From contig JBJEJI010000055.1 in the NCBI GenBank assembly GCA_051877895.1, positions 1 through 11,911 on the forward strand: a stretch of 11,911 bases of DNA, read 5' to 3'. Below are positions 1 through 8,202 of this stretch, piece after piece. The translations under genes were made by a program, and so were the position numbers. The DNA comes from UBA3775 sp051877895. Its GTDB lineage: Bacteria > Bacillota > Clostridia > Lachnospirales > Lachnospiraceae. Positions within the stretch are counted from its first letter, which is position 1. Every line of letters begins with the position of its first letter. Below the pieces are notes generated by a model, which made no database searches, was not told the DNA's origin, and was given only the letters and a program-made list of their open reading frames with translations.

Positions 1-2
1 TT

Positions 3-320
3 ATATTTGAGTTGTCCGTTGTGCGCTATTATATAATAATTGATAGACAAAATTTGAAAGGGTTAATTTATGAAACATATTCTATATTGTTTGGTGCAGT
101 TATAACCGAATGGAATGATAAATCAAGTATTTCTTTGGGAATGTTTGTGTTTGTAACAAAAGAGCCATATTTTTATGATAAGCAAAAAAATGAATATGTC
201 ATGCACGGAAATGAACAACTCTTTGCGTCGAAATACAAATTGTAACTGCCGACAGAGGAAGAACTGAAAGCAGAAATTGAAAATCAAAAGGATTGCAAAA
301 TGCAGGTATTACATTTATAA
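3..320 (+). pseudogene. Decayed 3' end of a DUF1016/YhcG-like (PDDEXK) nuclease gene
   Basis: The reading frame is open from the window edge to a TAA at 243-245. The same frame then continues to a second TAA at 318-320. The residues around the first stop read GNEQLFASKYKL, stop, LPTEEELKAEIENQK. From memory of the family, this matches the C-terminal tail of DUF1016/YhcG-type PDDEXK nucleases (a pattern like LFASKYKLYLPTEEEL), with the TAA in place of a Tyr codon. The segment before it (about residues 20-60) is not recognisable, so the gene may also be rearranged. A TTG at 12 could start a 77-residue peptide, but there is no ribosome site in front of it. Such proteins are usually linked to restriction-like or mobile DNA, so this is probably an old remnant beside the polysaccharide locus. 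The family assignment rests on about 30 residues. Confidence 0.4.
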
Positions 321-321
321 T
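293..321 (+). promoter_or_regulatory. Candidate sigma-A promoter for the polysaccharide genes
   Basis: TTGCAA at 293-298 is followed after 17 nt by a perfect TATAAT at 316-321. Transcription would start near 328, about 33 nt before the ATG at 361. The elements lie in the dead tail of the upstream pseudogene. The spacing is ideal and the -10 exact, but the -35 matches only 4 of 6 bases and the DNA is A+T rich. The operon may also be read from further upstream. Confidence 0.45.
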
Positions 322-360
322 CATTTCTAGTAATTTTTAAACTATACAATGGAGATTAGT

Positions 361-1296
361 ATGATACCTGTTATCTATATACATAGAGGGAAAACGGAAT
401 ACCTGATACAGGTGATACAACAGGCTGTAAAGGTATGTGGATCTCATAATGTTTTTCTGCTTGGAGATGAGAGTAATAGAGATTGCTGTGAAAAATGGTT
501 TTCATTTTCTGATTATGTGAAGGATGAATATCAGAGATTGGAACAGGCATATGTGCATTATTCTTATACGGGGGAGGAATATGAGAGGTTTTGCTTGCAA
601 CGATATTTTATTATGCTGGGGTTTATGGAGAATCGTGGCTGGTCGGAAGCTTACTTGTGTGATAGTGATTTGCTGATTTATGAAGATTTATCTAAGTTGC
701 CTATGCAGAAGTATGATACCGCATTTTCCGTATGTGAATATCCTGTATATTACGGGGAATGTGCCTCTCCTCATTGCAGCTATTGGAAAAGAGATTATTT
801 GGAGGATTTCACTAAATTCCTTGTTGACATATATGAGCATCAGATTCAGCTTGTTGATAAAATATATCACTATCATTGCAATCATGATGTTCTATGGGTG
901 AGTGCAATCTGCGATATGGTCTGGTTGACCGGCTGGAAGCAGCAGAAAGTACAGCAGGGTATGAAATTTTTAAACATGAACGAAGAATGCATGATGGCAG
1001 GTGAAAATGTAGTATGGGATCATAACCTGTCCGTGTCAGACAATGCATACAGCAACGAGTATTGTTACCGTAGAAGTCTTCATATGAAAAAGGTGTTTTT
1101 TCGAAAGGAGAAGCCGTATTTTTTTAAACAAGGGGGAAAAAATGTACGGACACTCACGCTGCATTGTCAGGGAGGTAAGAAGAAGTATATTCTTTTGTTG
1201 ACCCGGTGTTCCAATTGTTATTTGAAATATTTATTAACGAACATAATAGATGTATGTAAAAGGCGCATTTTTCAGCGAGAAATAAAAAAAGGATGA
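361..1296 (+). CDS. Putative GT-A type glycosyltransferase (DXD motif)
   Basis: A protein of about 311 residues, probably a cytoplasmic sugar transferase using a nucleotide sugar. The best sign is LCDSDLLIYEDL around residues 100-110: hydrophobic residues then a D-S-D triad, as in the metal- and nucleotide-binding DXD motif of GT-A enzymes. A second conserved-looking block, HCSYWKRDYLEDF at about 138-150, is followed by NHDVLW and CDMVWLTGW near 174-192. I recall similar patterns in proteins of capsule clusters but cannot name the family. The start is placed at ATG 361 because GGAG at 351-354 lies 6 nt before it; the ATG at 349 overlaps that site and has no ribosome site of its own. It is rich in cysteine (16) and has no signal peptide. 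It is the first gene of the cluster and ends just before or inside the next start. The exact sugar and acceptor cannot be read from the sequence. Confidence 0.6.
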   Translation: MIPVIYIHRGKTEYLIQVIQQAVKVCGSHNVFLLGDESNRDCCEKWFSFSDYVKDEYQRLEQAYVHYSYTGEEYERFCLQRYFIMLGFMENRGWSEAYLCDSDLLIYEDLSKLPMQKYDTAFSVCEYPVYYGECASPHCSYWKRDYLEDFTKFLVDIYEHQIQLVDKIYHYHCNHDVLWVSAICDMVWLTGWKQQKVQQGMKFLNMNEECMMAGENVVWDHNLSVSDNAYSNEYCYRRSLHMKKVFFRKEKPYFFKQGGKNVRTLTLHCQGGKKKYILLLTRCSNCYLKYLLTNIIDVCKRRIFQREIKKG

Positions 1297-1301
1297 TATA
1301 T

Positions 1302-2222
1302 ATGGACGTATGTGCAGTCGTTGTTACTTATAACCGAAAAGAGTTGTTAAGCAAGTGTATTGAGGCATTGCTGTCGCAACAGACACCGATACAGACTATT
1401 ATTGTTGTTGATAATGCATCTACAGACGGCACCCATTTATTGTTTGAGAAACCAATATGCCAAAAGGGAAGTACTCTGATAAAGCATATTCGTATGGATA
1501 AAAATCTTGGTGGGTCAGGTGGTTTTTATTATGGTTTTATGGAGGCAGTAAAGACACAGTGTGACTGGTTACTTGTGTTAGATGATGATGCAATACCCGA
1601 ACCTGATTTTTGTACCAGAATGTTGGAGGCAGTGAAAGAGTATCCGAAGGTAGAGTGCTTTACGGGAAATGTAAAGTGGTTTGCCAATGGCAGGTGGAGA
1701 ATAACACAGGAAACACAGGATACATATACCGAGGTGGAAAAGGTTACTTTTGTGGGAGCTATGATAAAGAGAACCATGGTGGAACAGATTGGATTGCCGG
1801 AGCGGGATTTTTTTATCTGGTATGATGATACGGAATATAGTATGAGGATGAGAATGTACACAAGTATTATTTCCGTGAATCAGGCAATTATAGTGCATAT
1901 GCAGAAAGAAGAAGTTAATGTAGGATTGAGCTGGAAGAAATTTTATGGAATGAGAAATTATGTGATTGTTAAGTTGAAATATACAAAAGGTCCGTTTAAG
2001 ACTATAAAAAAAGGAACGTTCATCCTTGGATATACATTTCGATTTTTGGTTGCATGTGTCGTCAGGCAGCTTTTGCTGGAGCATAGTATACGGAAATTCA
2101 GGGCAAAGTTTATGCTTGGAATAACAGCAATTGTGCATGGAATAAAAAATATTCAGGGCATCCATCCTTTGTATATGCCCGGTAAAATGATTGGAGGTAT
2201 CTGTGATGAAGCAGATACGTAA
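1302..2222 (+). CDS. GT2 family glycosyltransferase (rhamnosyl/galactofuranosyl type)
   Basis: An inverting GT-A transferase of about 306 residues that adds a sugar to the growing lipid-linked repeat unit at the inner face of the membrane. It opens with CAVVVTYNRKELL (residues 4-16), the usual GT2 start, followed by VVDNASTDGT (35-44). NLGGSGGFYYG (68-78) and LVLDDDAIPEPD (91-102) follow, the latter carrying the metal-binding Asp triad. WYDDTEY at 173-179 resembles the W-D-D-x-E catalytic region of GlfT-type galactofuranosyltransferases and related rhamnosyltransferases (COG1216). The C-terminal 80 residues are basic and partly hydrophobic, suited to membrane contact. An ATG at 1293 overlaps the upstream stop (ATGA), but AGGA at 1290-1293 sits too close to it; 8 nt separate AGGA from ATG 1302, so the latter is preferred. 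Family certain; the sugar is not. Confidence 0.88.
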   Translation: MDVCAVVVTYNRKELLSKCIEALLSQQTPIQTIIVVDNASTDGTHLLFEKPICQKGSTLIKHIRMDKNLGGSGGFYYGFMEAVKTQCDWLLVLDDDAIPEPDFCTRMLEAVKEYPKVECFTGNVKWFANGRWRITQETQDTYTEVEKVTFVGAMIKRTMVEQIGLPERDFFIWYDDTEYSMRMRMYTSIISVNQAIIVHMQKEEVNVGLSWKKFYGMRNYVIVKLKYTKGPFKTIKKGTFILGYTFRFLVACVVRQLLLEHSIRKFRAKFMLGITAIVHGIKNIQGIHPLYMPGKMIGGICDEADT

Positions 2223-3375
2223 AAAAGTACTCATCATAGTAAGTACTAATATCTACGGAGGGGCTGAACGGGTATTGGCTGATTATTTGCGTGATAATCA
2301 GGACTTTGAGTTTTTTCTTCTTACGAATCGCAAGGCTTCAGTAAAAGAGGCTTATGAAGATGTGTTGCCGGAAGATCACATTTTTACTACACGTTTTGTG
2401 TTGTGCCGTTGGGACTTAAAAAAACATCCTCTGATGCTGGTGATGTTTGGTTTTTCGTATTTATTCTCCAACTGGTTGGTTTTGCGGCTGGTAAGGCACT
2501 ATCAAATAGATGTATTGTATGGTAATAATTCCACCGATTTACCTATTTTGACAGCAATCAGGCGTTTGAAGCCGGATTTGAGAAATGTGTCTCATATACA
2601 TGATATGCTGGAAGAGGATTCAATGATGGGGAAATACTTTATGAAGCATTATCGCAGTCTGGATCATATCATTGTACCTTCTGAGGCAAATGCAGAGTAT
2701 CTTTCCGGGTTGATGGAAAGCAGCGTTCCAATTACTGTTGCTTATAATGGCATTCAGGTGTCGGGACAGAACAGTGTTCTTTCCGTCCGGGAAGAAAGAG
2801 AACAAAAAAATAATTTCAGATACAGAATAGCCATGGTGGGAACAATCTCTGATCGAAAGGATCCAATGGCATTCTTAAGAATTCTCAGTGAGTTGACAAT
2901 TCCCTATGAGGCTGTAATTGCAGGTCCTGTTTTAGAAGAGCCTCTTTACCGTCAGATTGGGGATTTTGTTCATCAAAAGAATCTTCCGGTAGAATTCATT
3001 GGTACCCTTGATCAAAACAGACTCAAGGAATTATATCTGTCTACAGATTTGCTGATGCTGACCAGTAAAAGAGACTCCCTGCCAAATGTCATATTGGAAG
3101 CTATGTCGGTCGGAACTCTGGTATTGGCAAAGTCCGTTGGGGGAGTTCCGGAAATGATTGAAGACGGAGTGACGGGATTTCTGTATACGGAAGCGGACAG
3201 TGATAAGAAGGTGGCATTACAAGCAGAGACTATCCTTCAGATGAATCAGGCAACTAAGATGATTATACGAAAAAATGCACAGGATAAAGTAAGGAATATG
3301 TTTACGGAGGAGGAAAAGCGGCGCAGAGTATTTCAAGTAGTTTCCGGAGGTGGTTATTCGCATGAGAGAGAATAA
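2206..3375 (+). CDS. GT4 family glycosyltransferase (GT-B fold)
   Basis: A retaining GT-B transferase of about 389 residues. The N-terminal domain begins VLIIVSTNIYGGAERVLADYL, with the GGAE loop (residues 18-21) common in GT4 enzymes; SHIHDM at 129-134 and PSEANAEYL at 158-166 lie near the end of that domain. The C-terminal nucleotide-sugar domain has IAMVGTISDRKDP (208-220) and ends with SLPNVILEAMSVGTLVLA and GGVPEMIEDGVTGFL. The usual E-x7-E pair appears as D290-x7-E298, so the first acidic residue is Asp. GGAGG at 2193-2197 lies 8 nt before ATG 2206, which fixes this start over an upstream in-frame TTG at 2191. The gene overlaps its upstream neighbour by 17 nt, which suggests coupled translation. 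It probably adds one sugar of the repeat unit; donor and linkage are unknown. Confidence 0.9.
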   Translation: MKQIRKKVLIIVSTNIYGGAERVLADYLRDNQDFEFFLLTNRKASVKEAYEDVLPEDHIFTTRFVLCRWDLKKHPLMLVMFGFSYLFSNWLVLRLVRHYQIDVLYGNNSTDLPILTAIRRLKPDLRNVSHIHDMLEEDSMMGKYFMKHYRSLDHIIVPSEANAEYLSGLMESSVPITVAYNGIQVSGQNSVLSVREEREQKNNFRYRIAMVGTISDRKDPMAFLRILSELTIPYEAVIAGPVLEEPLYRQIGDFVHQKNLPVEFIGTLDQNRLKELYLSTDLLMLTSKRDSLPNVILEAMSVGTLVLAKSVGGVPEMIEDGVTGFLYTEADSDKKVALQAETILQMNQATKMIIRKNAQDKVRNMFTEEEKRRRVFQVVSGGGYSHERE

Positions 3376-4483
3376 GATTCGTATTCTTTATGTTACTGAA
3401 GCTTTTGATGGAGGAATCTACAGATTCCTTCTGGAGTTAGCCAATCAATTAGCAGATCGGGCACAGATTTATATTGCCTATGATGATAACAATAGGATGT
3501 CTATGTTTTGTAAGGATGATTTCGCTGAAAAAATCAAGCTTATTCCTATGGCAGGAAAATGTTTTTCACATCGGAATCTGAATTGCCTGGCAGGAATCCG
3601 AAAATACAGAAAATTGGTGAAACAGATACAGCCGGATGTTGTACATGTGCATTCTTCTGTTGCAGGAATGTGGGGACGTTGGGCCTTTATTCATAATCCC
3701 TGCGCCACATTTTACACGCCTCATGGATTTGCATTTTTAAATGAGAAGCCCAAATGGAAAATGTTCATATACCGGTGGGTAGAGCGTATCTCTGCCACCA
3801 GACCATGTAGAATTATTGCCTGTGGAATGAAGGAATTTCAGATTGCGAAATCCTTTCGTAAGGACAGTATTTGTGTTCTCAATGGAATTAATCTGAAACA
3901 AATGCAACTGTCAGACGATTTAGAAGATGTTGGTTTAAAAAAACAATTGGAAGTGTTAACCGTAAGCAGAAATGTGTGGCAGAAGAATCCGGCTTTGTTT
4001 AATGCCATAGCAGAACGCCTGCCGGAAGTATCCTTTGTATGGGTAGGGGATGAAAAGAAGGATGATTTGGTAGAAGAAAATATAGAAACAACCGGCCTGC
4101 TTACTCATGATGATGTAATCAGACGCATGAAGCATGCAGATATTTTTATTCTTACCTCGGTGTTTGAAGGATTATCCCTGGCACTGTTGGAGGCAATGTC
4201 ACTTAAGAAGATATGCATCGTGAGTAATGTATCCGGCAATTGTGAGGTCATTGAGAATGGTGTGAACGGATTTCTCTGTAATGATTTGGATGAGTTCGTA
4301 AATACAATTCGAATGGTTGAAAACGAGAAGGAAGAAAAACTACAGCAGATTCGTATGAATGCTTACCGTACTGTTGTGGATAAATATAATTCAGAAAAAA
4401 TGGCAGATCAGTATTATGATATCTATCAGGAAGCTGTAAGAAATCAAAATAGACATGGTATAGACAGGCGGTTTACCGGATGA
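3362..4483 (+). CDS. GT4 family glycosyltransferase (EPS/capsule type)
   Basis: A GT-B transferase of about 373 residues. The N-terminal domain begins IRILYVTEAFDGGIYRFLLE, with the donor-loop GG at residues 17-18; PDVVHVHSSVAGMWGR (91-106) and YTPHGFAFL (118-126) are typical of GT4 enzymes from exopolysaccharide clusters. The C-terminal domain has VLTVSRNVWQKNP (198-210) and FEGLSLALLEAMSLKK, giving the full E269-x7-E277 pair that contacts the nucleotide sugar, then GNCEVIENGVNGFL. The ATG at 3362 is chosen because GGAGG at 3346-3350 lies 11 nt upstream; the GTG at 3350 overlaps that site. It overlaps the preceding gene by 14 nt and shares an ATGA with the flippase gene after it. It acts on the lipid-linked intermediate in the cytoplasm; the sugar added cannot be deduced. 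Confidence 0.9.
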   Translation: MRENKIRILYVTEAFDGGIYRFLLELANQLADRAQIYIAYDDNNRMSMFCKDDFAEKIKLIPMAGKCFSHRNLNCLAGIRKYRKLVKQIQPDVVHVHSSVAGMWGRWAFIHNPCATFYTPHGFAFLNEKPKWKMFIYRWVERISATRPCRIIACGMKEFQIAKSFRKDSICVLNGINLKQMQLSDDLEDVGLKKQLEVLTVSRNVWQKNPALFNAIAERLPEVSFVWVGDEKKDDLVEENIETTGLLTHDDVIRRMKHADIFILTSVFEGLSLALLEAMSLKKICIVSNVSGNCEVIENGVNGFLCNDLDEFVNTIRMVENEKEEKLQQIRMNAYRTVVDKYNSEKMADQYYDIYQEAVRNQNRHGIDRRFTG

Positions 4484-5871
4484 AAAAAGATGTAAAGCAG
4501 GTATTAGTATCAGGAAGCTGGTATATCATTGGTAATTTCATGATAAAGGCTGTTACCTTTTTATCGGTTTCTGTTTTCACCAGAATTATGACGTTGGAAG
4601 ATTACGGACGGTATTGTACATATCTTGTGTATGAAAGTATTATGACAGCAATCATGGGACTGGGGTTTGCAAAAACAATCAGCGTAGCTAAATTTGAATT
4701 CAAAAATAAATTTAATGATTATGTGGCTTCTCTGGCAGGATATCAGACAGTCATTGCAGTATTCCTTGGTGTAGTCGGATTAAATATATGTTGGTTAACA
4801 AACTATCATCCCGGAATTTTTGCGGCTATGTGGATTGCATCTTATGGAAACGGTATTTTTCAACTGGTGGAGCAACGTTTTATCATCGAAAACCGTTATG
4901 TCAGATATATTGGAATGACGTTTTTGTACAATATACCGCAGATTCTCCTTTCAATCTGCTTGATTTTATTCTGGAAAGGGCAGTCTACCTATATAGAGCG
5001 GTTAATAGGGCATGTGATTCCTTTGATTGTTTTGCTGGCACTGTGTCTGGTATATATCATGAAGAAGGGGAGCATCCACAGTAAATATTTGAAGTATAGT
5101 CTGAGGCTGGGGATACCGACTATTTTTACGGCTCTCTCAGCGACGGTACTTACTCAGTCTGACCGTGTTCTGATAGGATTTTTTGCCGGAGAGGATAAGG
5201 TAGGTATCTATTCGGGAGTTGGAACCATAGGCAGTATTTTGTATATTGTTATGCTGTCGATGCAGAATGTATGGACACGCATTTTTATGGAGCACTTTAC
5301 AGGCGGACAATATTCGCAGATACGAAGAAAAATGAAAAGCTATGTCTGTTTGTTTATGCTTGCAGTTTTCGGAATAATGGCGGTTGGAAAGGAACTTAGC
5401 CGTTTTTTCCTGGCAGAAGAATATTGGGTAGGGGCTGTAATGATTGTTCCTTTGTGTCTGGGGTGGTTCTTAAACTTCCTGGGATGCATTATGTCAGAGA
5501 TTGAATATGCCGGTGGAAAGGTGTTGTACCTTACTTTAGGAATGATACTTGGAGCGTTGATTAACATTGGCACAAACCTGTATTTTATTCCTATTTATGG
5601 GTATGAAGCAGCAGCCTACACTACTTCCTTGTCTTATTTGTGTGTATTCATTTTTCATCTGCTTGTGGAACGAAAAGTATGCAGAACTAATTCTTATTCG
5701 ATTTCTTTTCTGGGAATGACTGTCTTGATTATGATTACATATTCCTTATGTATACAGGCATTGTGGAATAATTTTTGGTTAAGAGGTCTTGTTTTTACAG
5801 CATATGCTGTAGGGGTGATTTTACTTTATATAATCAGTACAAAAAAGGTAATCCCACATAGAAGGAGATAA
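4480..5871 (+). CDS. Wzx-type polysaccharide flippase (MOP superfamily)
   Basis: A 463-residue polytopic membrane protein that most likely moves the undecaprenyl-diphosphate-linked repeat unit across the cytoplasmic membrane. The N-terminus (GSWYIIGNFMIKAVTFL, then VFTRIMTLEDYGRY at about 32-45) is the standard opening of the Polysacc_synt/RfbX family: a first helix followed by a conserved amphipathic R-x-x-x-x-E/D-Y-G loop. About 12-14 hydrophobic helices follow, with SLRLGIPTIFTALSATVLTQSDRVLIG (around 208-233, here broken by its own charged residues) as the usual start of the second half, and a Gly-rich helix with the NIGTNLYFIPIYGYEAAAYTT region near 360-380. Length is normal for the family. 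The start ATG overlaps the upstream TGA (ATGA), and AGGCGG at 4466-4471 lies 8 nt upstream. Its place among transferases supports the Wzx/Wzy route. Confidence 0.92.
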   Translation: MKKDVKQVLVSGSWYIIGNFMIKAVTFLSVSVFTRIMTLEDYGRYCTYLVYESIMTAIMGLGFAKTISVAKFEFKNKFNDYVASLAGYQTVIAVFLGVVGLNICWLTNYHPGIFAAMWIASYGNGIFQLVEQRFIIENRYVRYIGMTFLYNIPQILLSICLILFWKGQSTYIERLIGHVIPLIVLLALCLVYIMKKGSIHSKYLKYSLRLGIPTIFTALSATVLTQSDRVLIGFFAGEDKVGIYSGVGTIGSILYIVMLSMQNVWTRIFMEHFTGGQYSQIRRKMKSYVCLFMLAVFGIMAVGKELSRFFLAEEYWVGAVMIVPLCLGWFLNFLGCIMSEIEYAGGKVLYLTLGMILGALINIGTNLYFIPIYGYEAAAYTTSLSYLCVFIFHLLVERKVCRTNSYSISFLGMTVLIMITYSLCIQALWNNFWLRGLVFTAYAVGVILLYIISTKKVIPHRRR

Positions 5872-5877
5872 TCTGAT

Positions 5878-7011
5878 ATGATTATTGTAATTGATGCAAT
5901 TTTAAGCCCTGTTAAGCCCAGAGGGGTGGCCAGGTATACAGATGAACTTATCAAAGGGCTGGCAAAGCTGGATAAAAAGAATACCTATTATGTAATTTAT
6001 GGCAGTTGGATGAATTCTTATGATTTTTTGCAGATTAGTCAGCCGAATTTTCATTTTATTGAAAAGAATATAAAATCGGATATGGTTTTCAGAAATGTTT
6101 ACAAGTGCTTTGTGTTGCCACTCATAGCGAAAAAACTGCATGCAGATGTGTTCCATGTTACAGACACGTCACCACTGATATATAAGACATGCCCGGTGAT
6201 TTCCACGATTCATGATTTGGCGGAGTTTGTAATGCCTGAGAAGTATTCACGTCTTTCCGGTTTTTGCCGTAGAAAATACCTTTGGTTTCAGACCAGACTT
6301 TCAGATCAGATTCTGACAGTATCACACTATTCAGAGGCTCAGATTGAAAAGAGATTTCCTGCTACAAAAGGAAAAATCCACGTTACTTACAATGGTGTGG
6401 ATCAAAGTAAGTTTATAAGCGACCAGGAGAATGTGGAGCCACTTTACGCTGAACCTTATTTCCTATATCTGGGTGGTATGGAGCGTTCAAAAAATGTTCC
6501 GATTATTGTGGAGGCCTTTGCCCGCCTCCCTGAAGAATACCGTACAAAGTATCAGTTGAAACTGGTTGGAGAACCAAATACAGATACCCCTCTGATTTTG
6601 GAGACTATCGAAAAGTATAATTTACAGACTAGGGTGATAGTACGCGAATATGTACCCGAAAAGGAATTAATTTCCTTATATCGGGGTGCGTTTGCGTTTA
6701 TTCATCCTTCTAAATATGAAGGATTTGGGATTCCGATTATTGAGGCATTTGCAGCAGGAATTCCTGTCATTGCTGCAAATGCCACCTGTTTCCCGGAGAT
6801 TTGTCAGAATGCAGCACTGTTGTTTCAGCCGGATGACGCTTCCGATTGCACCCGTCAGATGTTAAAACTGTTGCAGTCTGAAACTCTGAGGAAGGACTTG
6901 ATTTCACGAGGTGACAAAAGAAGAAGAGAGTTTACATGGGAACGTTTGTGCAGACAAACCCTACATTATTATTTAAGGTGGAAGAATACAGATTGTGAAA
7001 AAGAAAGATGA
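5878..7011 (+). CDS. GT4 family glycosyltransferase (mannosyltransferase-like)
   Basis: A 377-residue GT-B enzyme, the third GT4 of the cluster. The first domain opens with IIVIDAILSPVKPRGVARYT, with RGVARY (residues 15-20) as the donor/acceptor loop in place of GG. It continues with DVFHVTDTSPL (90-100), STIHDLAEFVMPEKY (109-123) and LTVSHYSEAQI (146-156), the last two typical of O-antigen and capsule mannosyltransferase-like GT4s. The second domain has YFLYLGGMERSKN (194-206) and HPSKYEGFGIPIIEAFAAG, containing E281-x7-E289. AAGGAG at 5862-5867 overlaps the upstream stop and lies 10 nt before the ATG, so this start is secure. The gap to the flippase is 6 nt. It is expected to add a sugar to the repeat unit; mannose is only a guess from family resemblance. 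Confidence 0.9.
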   Translation: MIIVIDAILSPVKPRGVARYTDELIKGLAKLDKKNTYYVIYGSWMNSYDFLQISQPNFHFIEKNIKSDMVFRNVYKCFVLPLIAKKLHADVFHVTDTSPLIYKTCPVISTIHDLAEFVMPEKYSRLSGFCRRKYLWFQTRLSDQILTVSHYSEAQIEKRFPATKGKIHVTYNGVDQSKFISDQENVEPLYAEPYFLYLGGMERSKNVPIIVEAFARLPEEYRTKYQLKLVGEPNTDTPLILETIEKYNLQTRVIVREYVPEKELISLYRGAFAFIHPSKYEGFGIPIIEAFAAGIPVIAANATCFPEICQNAALLFQPDDASDCTRQMLKLLQSETLRKDLISRGDKRRREFTWERLCRQTLHYYLRWKNTDCEKER

Positions 7012-8188
7012 TTTAAAGAACCTTTTTACAAAAAATGGAAAAGATGTATTTCAGATTCTCTGTCTGATTTGGATAAAACTTTTGGTACATGGTATTTTGA
7101 TTATCGTTTTTCATGATTATCTTGAAAGCCGTAAGTTTTATCTGGATGCAGATATGATGTATACCTACTATAATTCAGTGATGGAAGAAAGCTGGATTCC
7201 CATTAAAATTGGAGATGCATTCGGTAATACGGCAAAGTTTTACCGGCTGATGTTCTTTGGTGCGGACCTGTCCGGAAAAATGTTTTATCTGGCCTGCTCC
7301 TGCCTATATGCCATTGTATATCACGCCGTAATCCTGCAGTTACCAATCAAGAACAAGAGAAAGTTTTTTATTTTTTCTATGGTCTTTATTTTTGATGCGG
7401 TATATTTATTTCAACCTTCTAAAGAAATTATAGCTTTAATTTTTAGTATGCTGGTGGTTCGACAAATTCAAAAAGATAATAAAAGCAGAAATTTTTGGAT
7501 CATATTTGAGATGCTGATTTATGCTCTTGTTTTTCGCATTTACTATATCATATTGATATTATTTTACATGATATATCTGATTTGCTGTAAGAATAAGAAG
7601 CTGGCTGGGGCTCTGGTTCTGTTAGGTTTTGTGCTGTTTTGTATCCTTTTTCAGCAGGGTTATATGAATCATCTTTTGCAAGGCAAGATTATCGTGGAAG
7701 ATGCCAATACCGAACTGAAAGATCTTTTTACGAAAGAGCAAATGTCAGAGAATGTCTTTTTATACTTGGTTAATTATGCGGTTATGGTTATACGGCTTAT
7801 TTTCCCGGTGGAGATTATTGTTAAATCACCGAGTAGTGCGGTCTTATTTTTGCCGATATATTGGTACATGCTTTTTGAAGTAGTCCGCAATCTAAGGCAG
7901 TTGTGGGTAAAAAGAGGCACCGGAGAAAACAATAATACTGTAGTGCTGAATGAGGAAGATCAGAAAAAGCTGGATGCTTTGGCAATCATATGTTGTCATA
8001 TTCTTATGTCTGCCTTTTTTGAACCGGATTTAGGATCCTATCTCCGTCATATTTCAGGCATTTTGCCGATTTACTACTTCATTATGTTCCGGGAAGAAAA
8101 TACAAAGCTATTGTGCAATTACAGTAATATTAAAAAAATAAAAAGGAGCATTTATGACAATTTAAGAAAAAGCAGAATTAATCATTAG
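6995..8188 (+). CDS. Polytopic membrane protein, candidate Wzy polysaccharide polymerase
   Basis: A 397-residue protein with about ten hydrophobic segments, roughly at residues 20-41, 93-113, 123-135, 142-155, 166-180, 183-197, 203-220, 252-270, 283-300 and 330-345, with a last one near 372-386. The longest loop follows helix 1 (about 42-90) and is rich in Asp, Tyr and Lys. Marks of interest are QPSKEI in a helix junction near 140 and FEPDLGSYLRHISGILP near 360, reminiscent of EpsG/Wzy-like proteins. Wzy enzymes join repeat units at the outer face of the membrane and are poorly conserved, so the call rests mainly on topology, size and position: it is the only unassigned integral membrane protein in a cluster with a flippase. 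The GTG start at 6995 overlaps the previous gene by 17 nt; GGAAG at 6980-6984 is its ribosome site. It is the last gene before the terminator. It could instead be an acyltransferase or membrane-bound transferase. Confidence 0.6.
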   Translation: MKKKDDLKNLFTKNGKDVFQILCLIWIKLLVHGILIIVFHDYLESRKFYLDADMMYTYYNSVMEESWIPIKIGDAFGNTAKFYRLMFFGADLSGKMFYLACSCLYAIVYHAVILQLPIKNKRKFFIFSMVFIFDAVYLFQPSKEIIALIFSMLVVRQIQKDNKSRNFWIIFEMLIYALVFRIYYIILILFYMIYLICCKNKKLAGALVLLGFVLFCILFQQGYMNHLLQGKIIVEDANTELKDLFTKEQMSENVFLYLVNYAVMVIRLIFPVEIIVKSPSSAVLFLPIYWYMLFEVVRNLRQLWVKRGTGENNNTVVLNEEDQKKLDALAIICCHILMSAFFEPDLGSYLRHISGILPIYYFIMFREENTKLLCNYSNIKKIKRSIYDNLRKSRINH

Positions 8189-8202
8189 TGATATGCTTTA
8201 AA

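Noticed and set aside
349..360. ATG at 349 as start of the first transferase
   Set aside because: The GGAG needed for initiation overlaps this ATG and is well spaced for ATG 361 instead.
812..1048. Minus-strand open frame inside the first transferase
   Set aside because: Shadow of the + strand gene with the DSD motif; nothing in the peptide is family-like.
1578..2237. Long minus-strand open frame (219 codons) opposite the GT2 gene
   Set aside because: It is the antisense shadow of a clear GT2 coding sequence; the peptide has many His, Cys and Ser with no recognisable domain and no ribosome site.
4788..5084. Second + strand frame inside the flippase gene
   Set aside because: It lies wholly within a well-supported membrane protein gene, has no ribosome site and gives a peptide without features.
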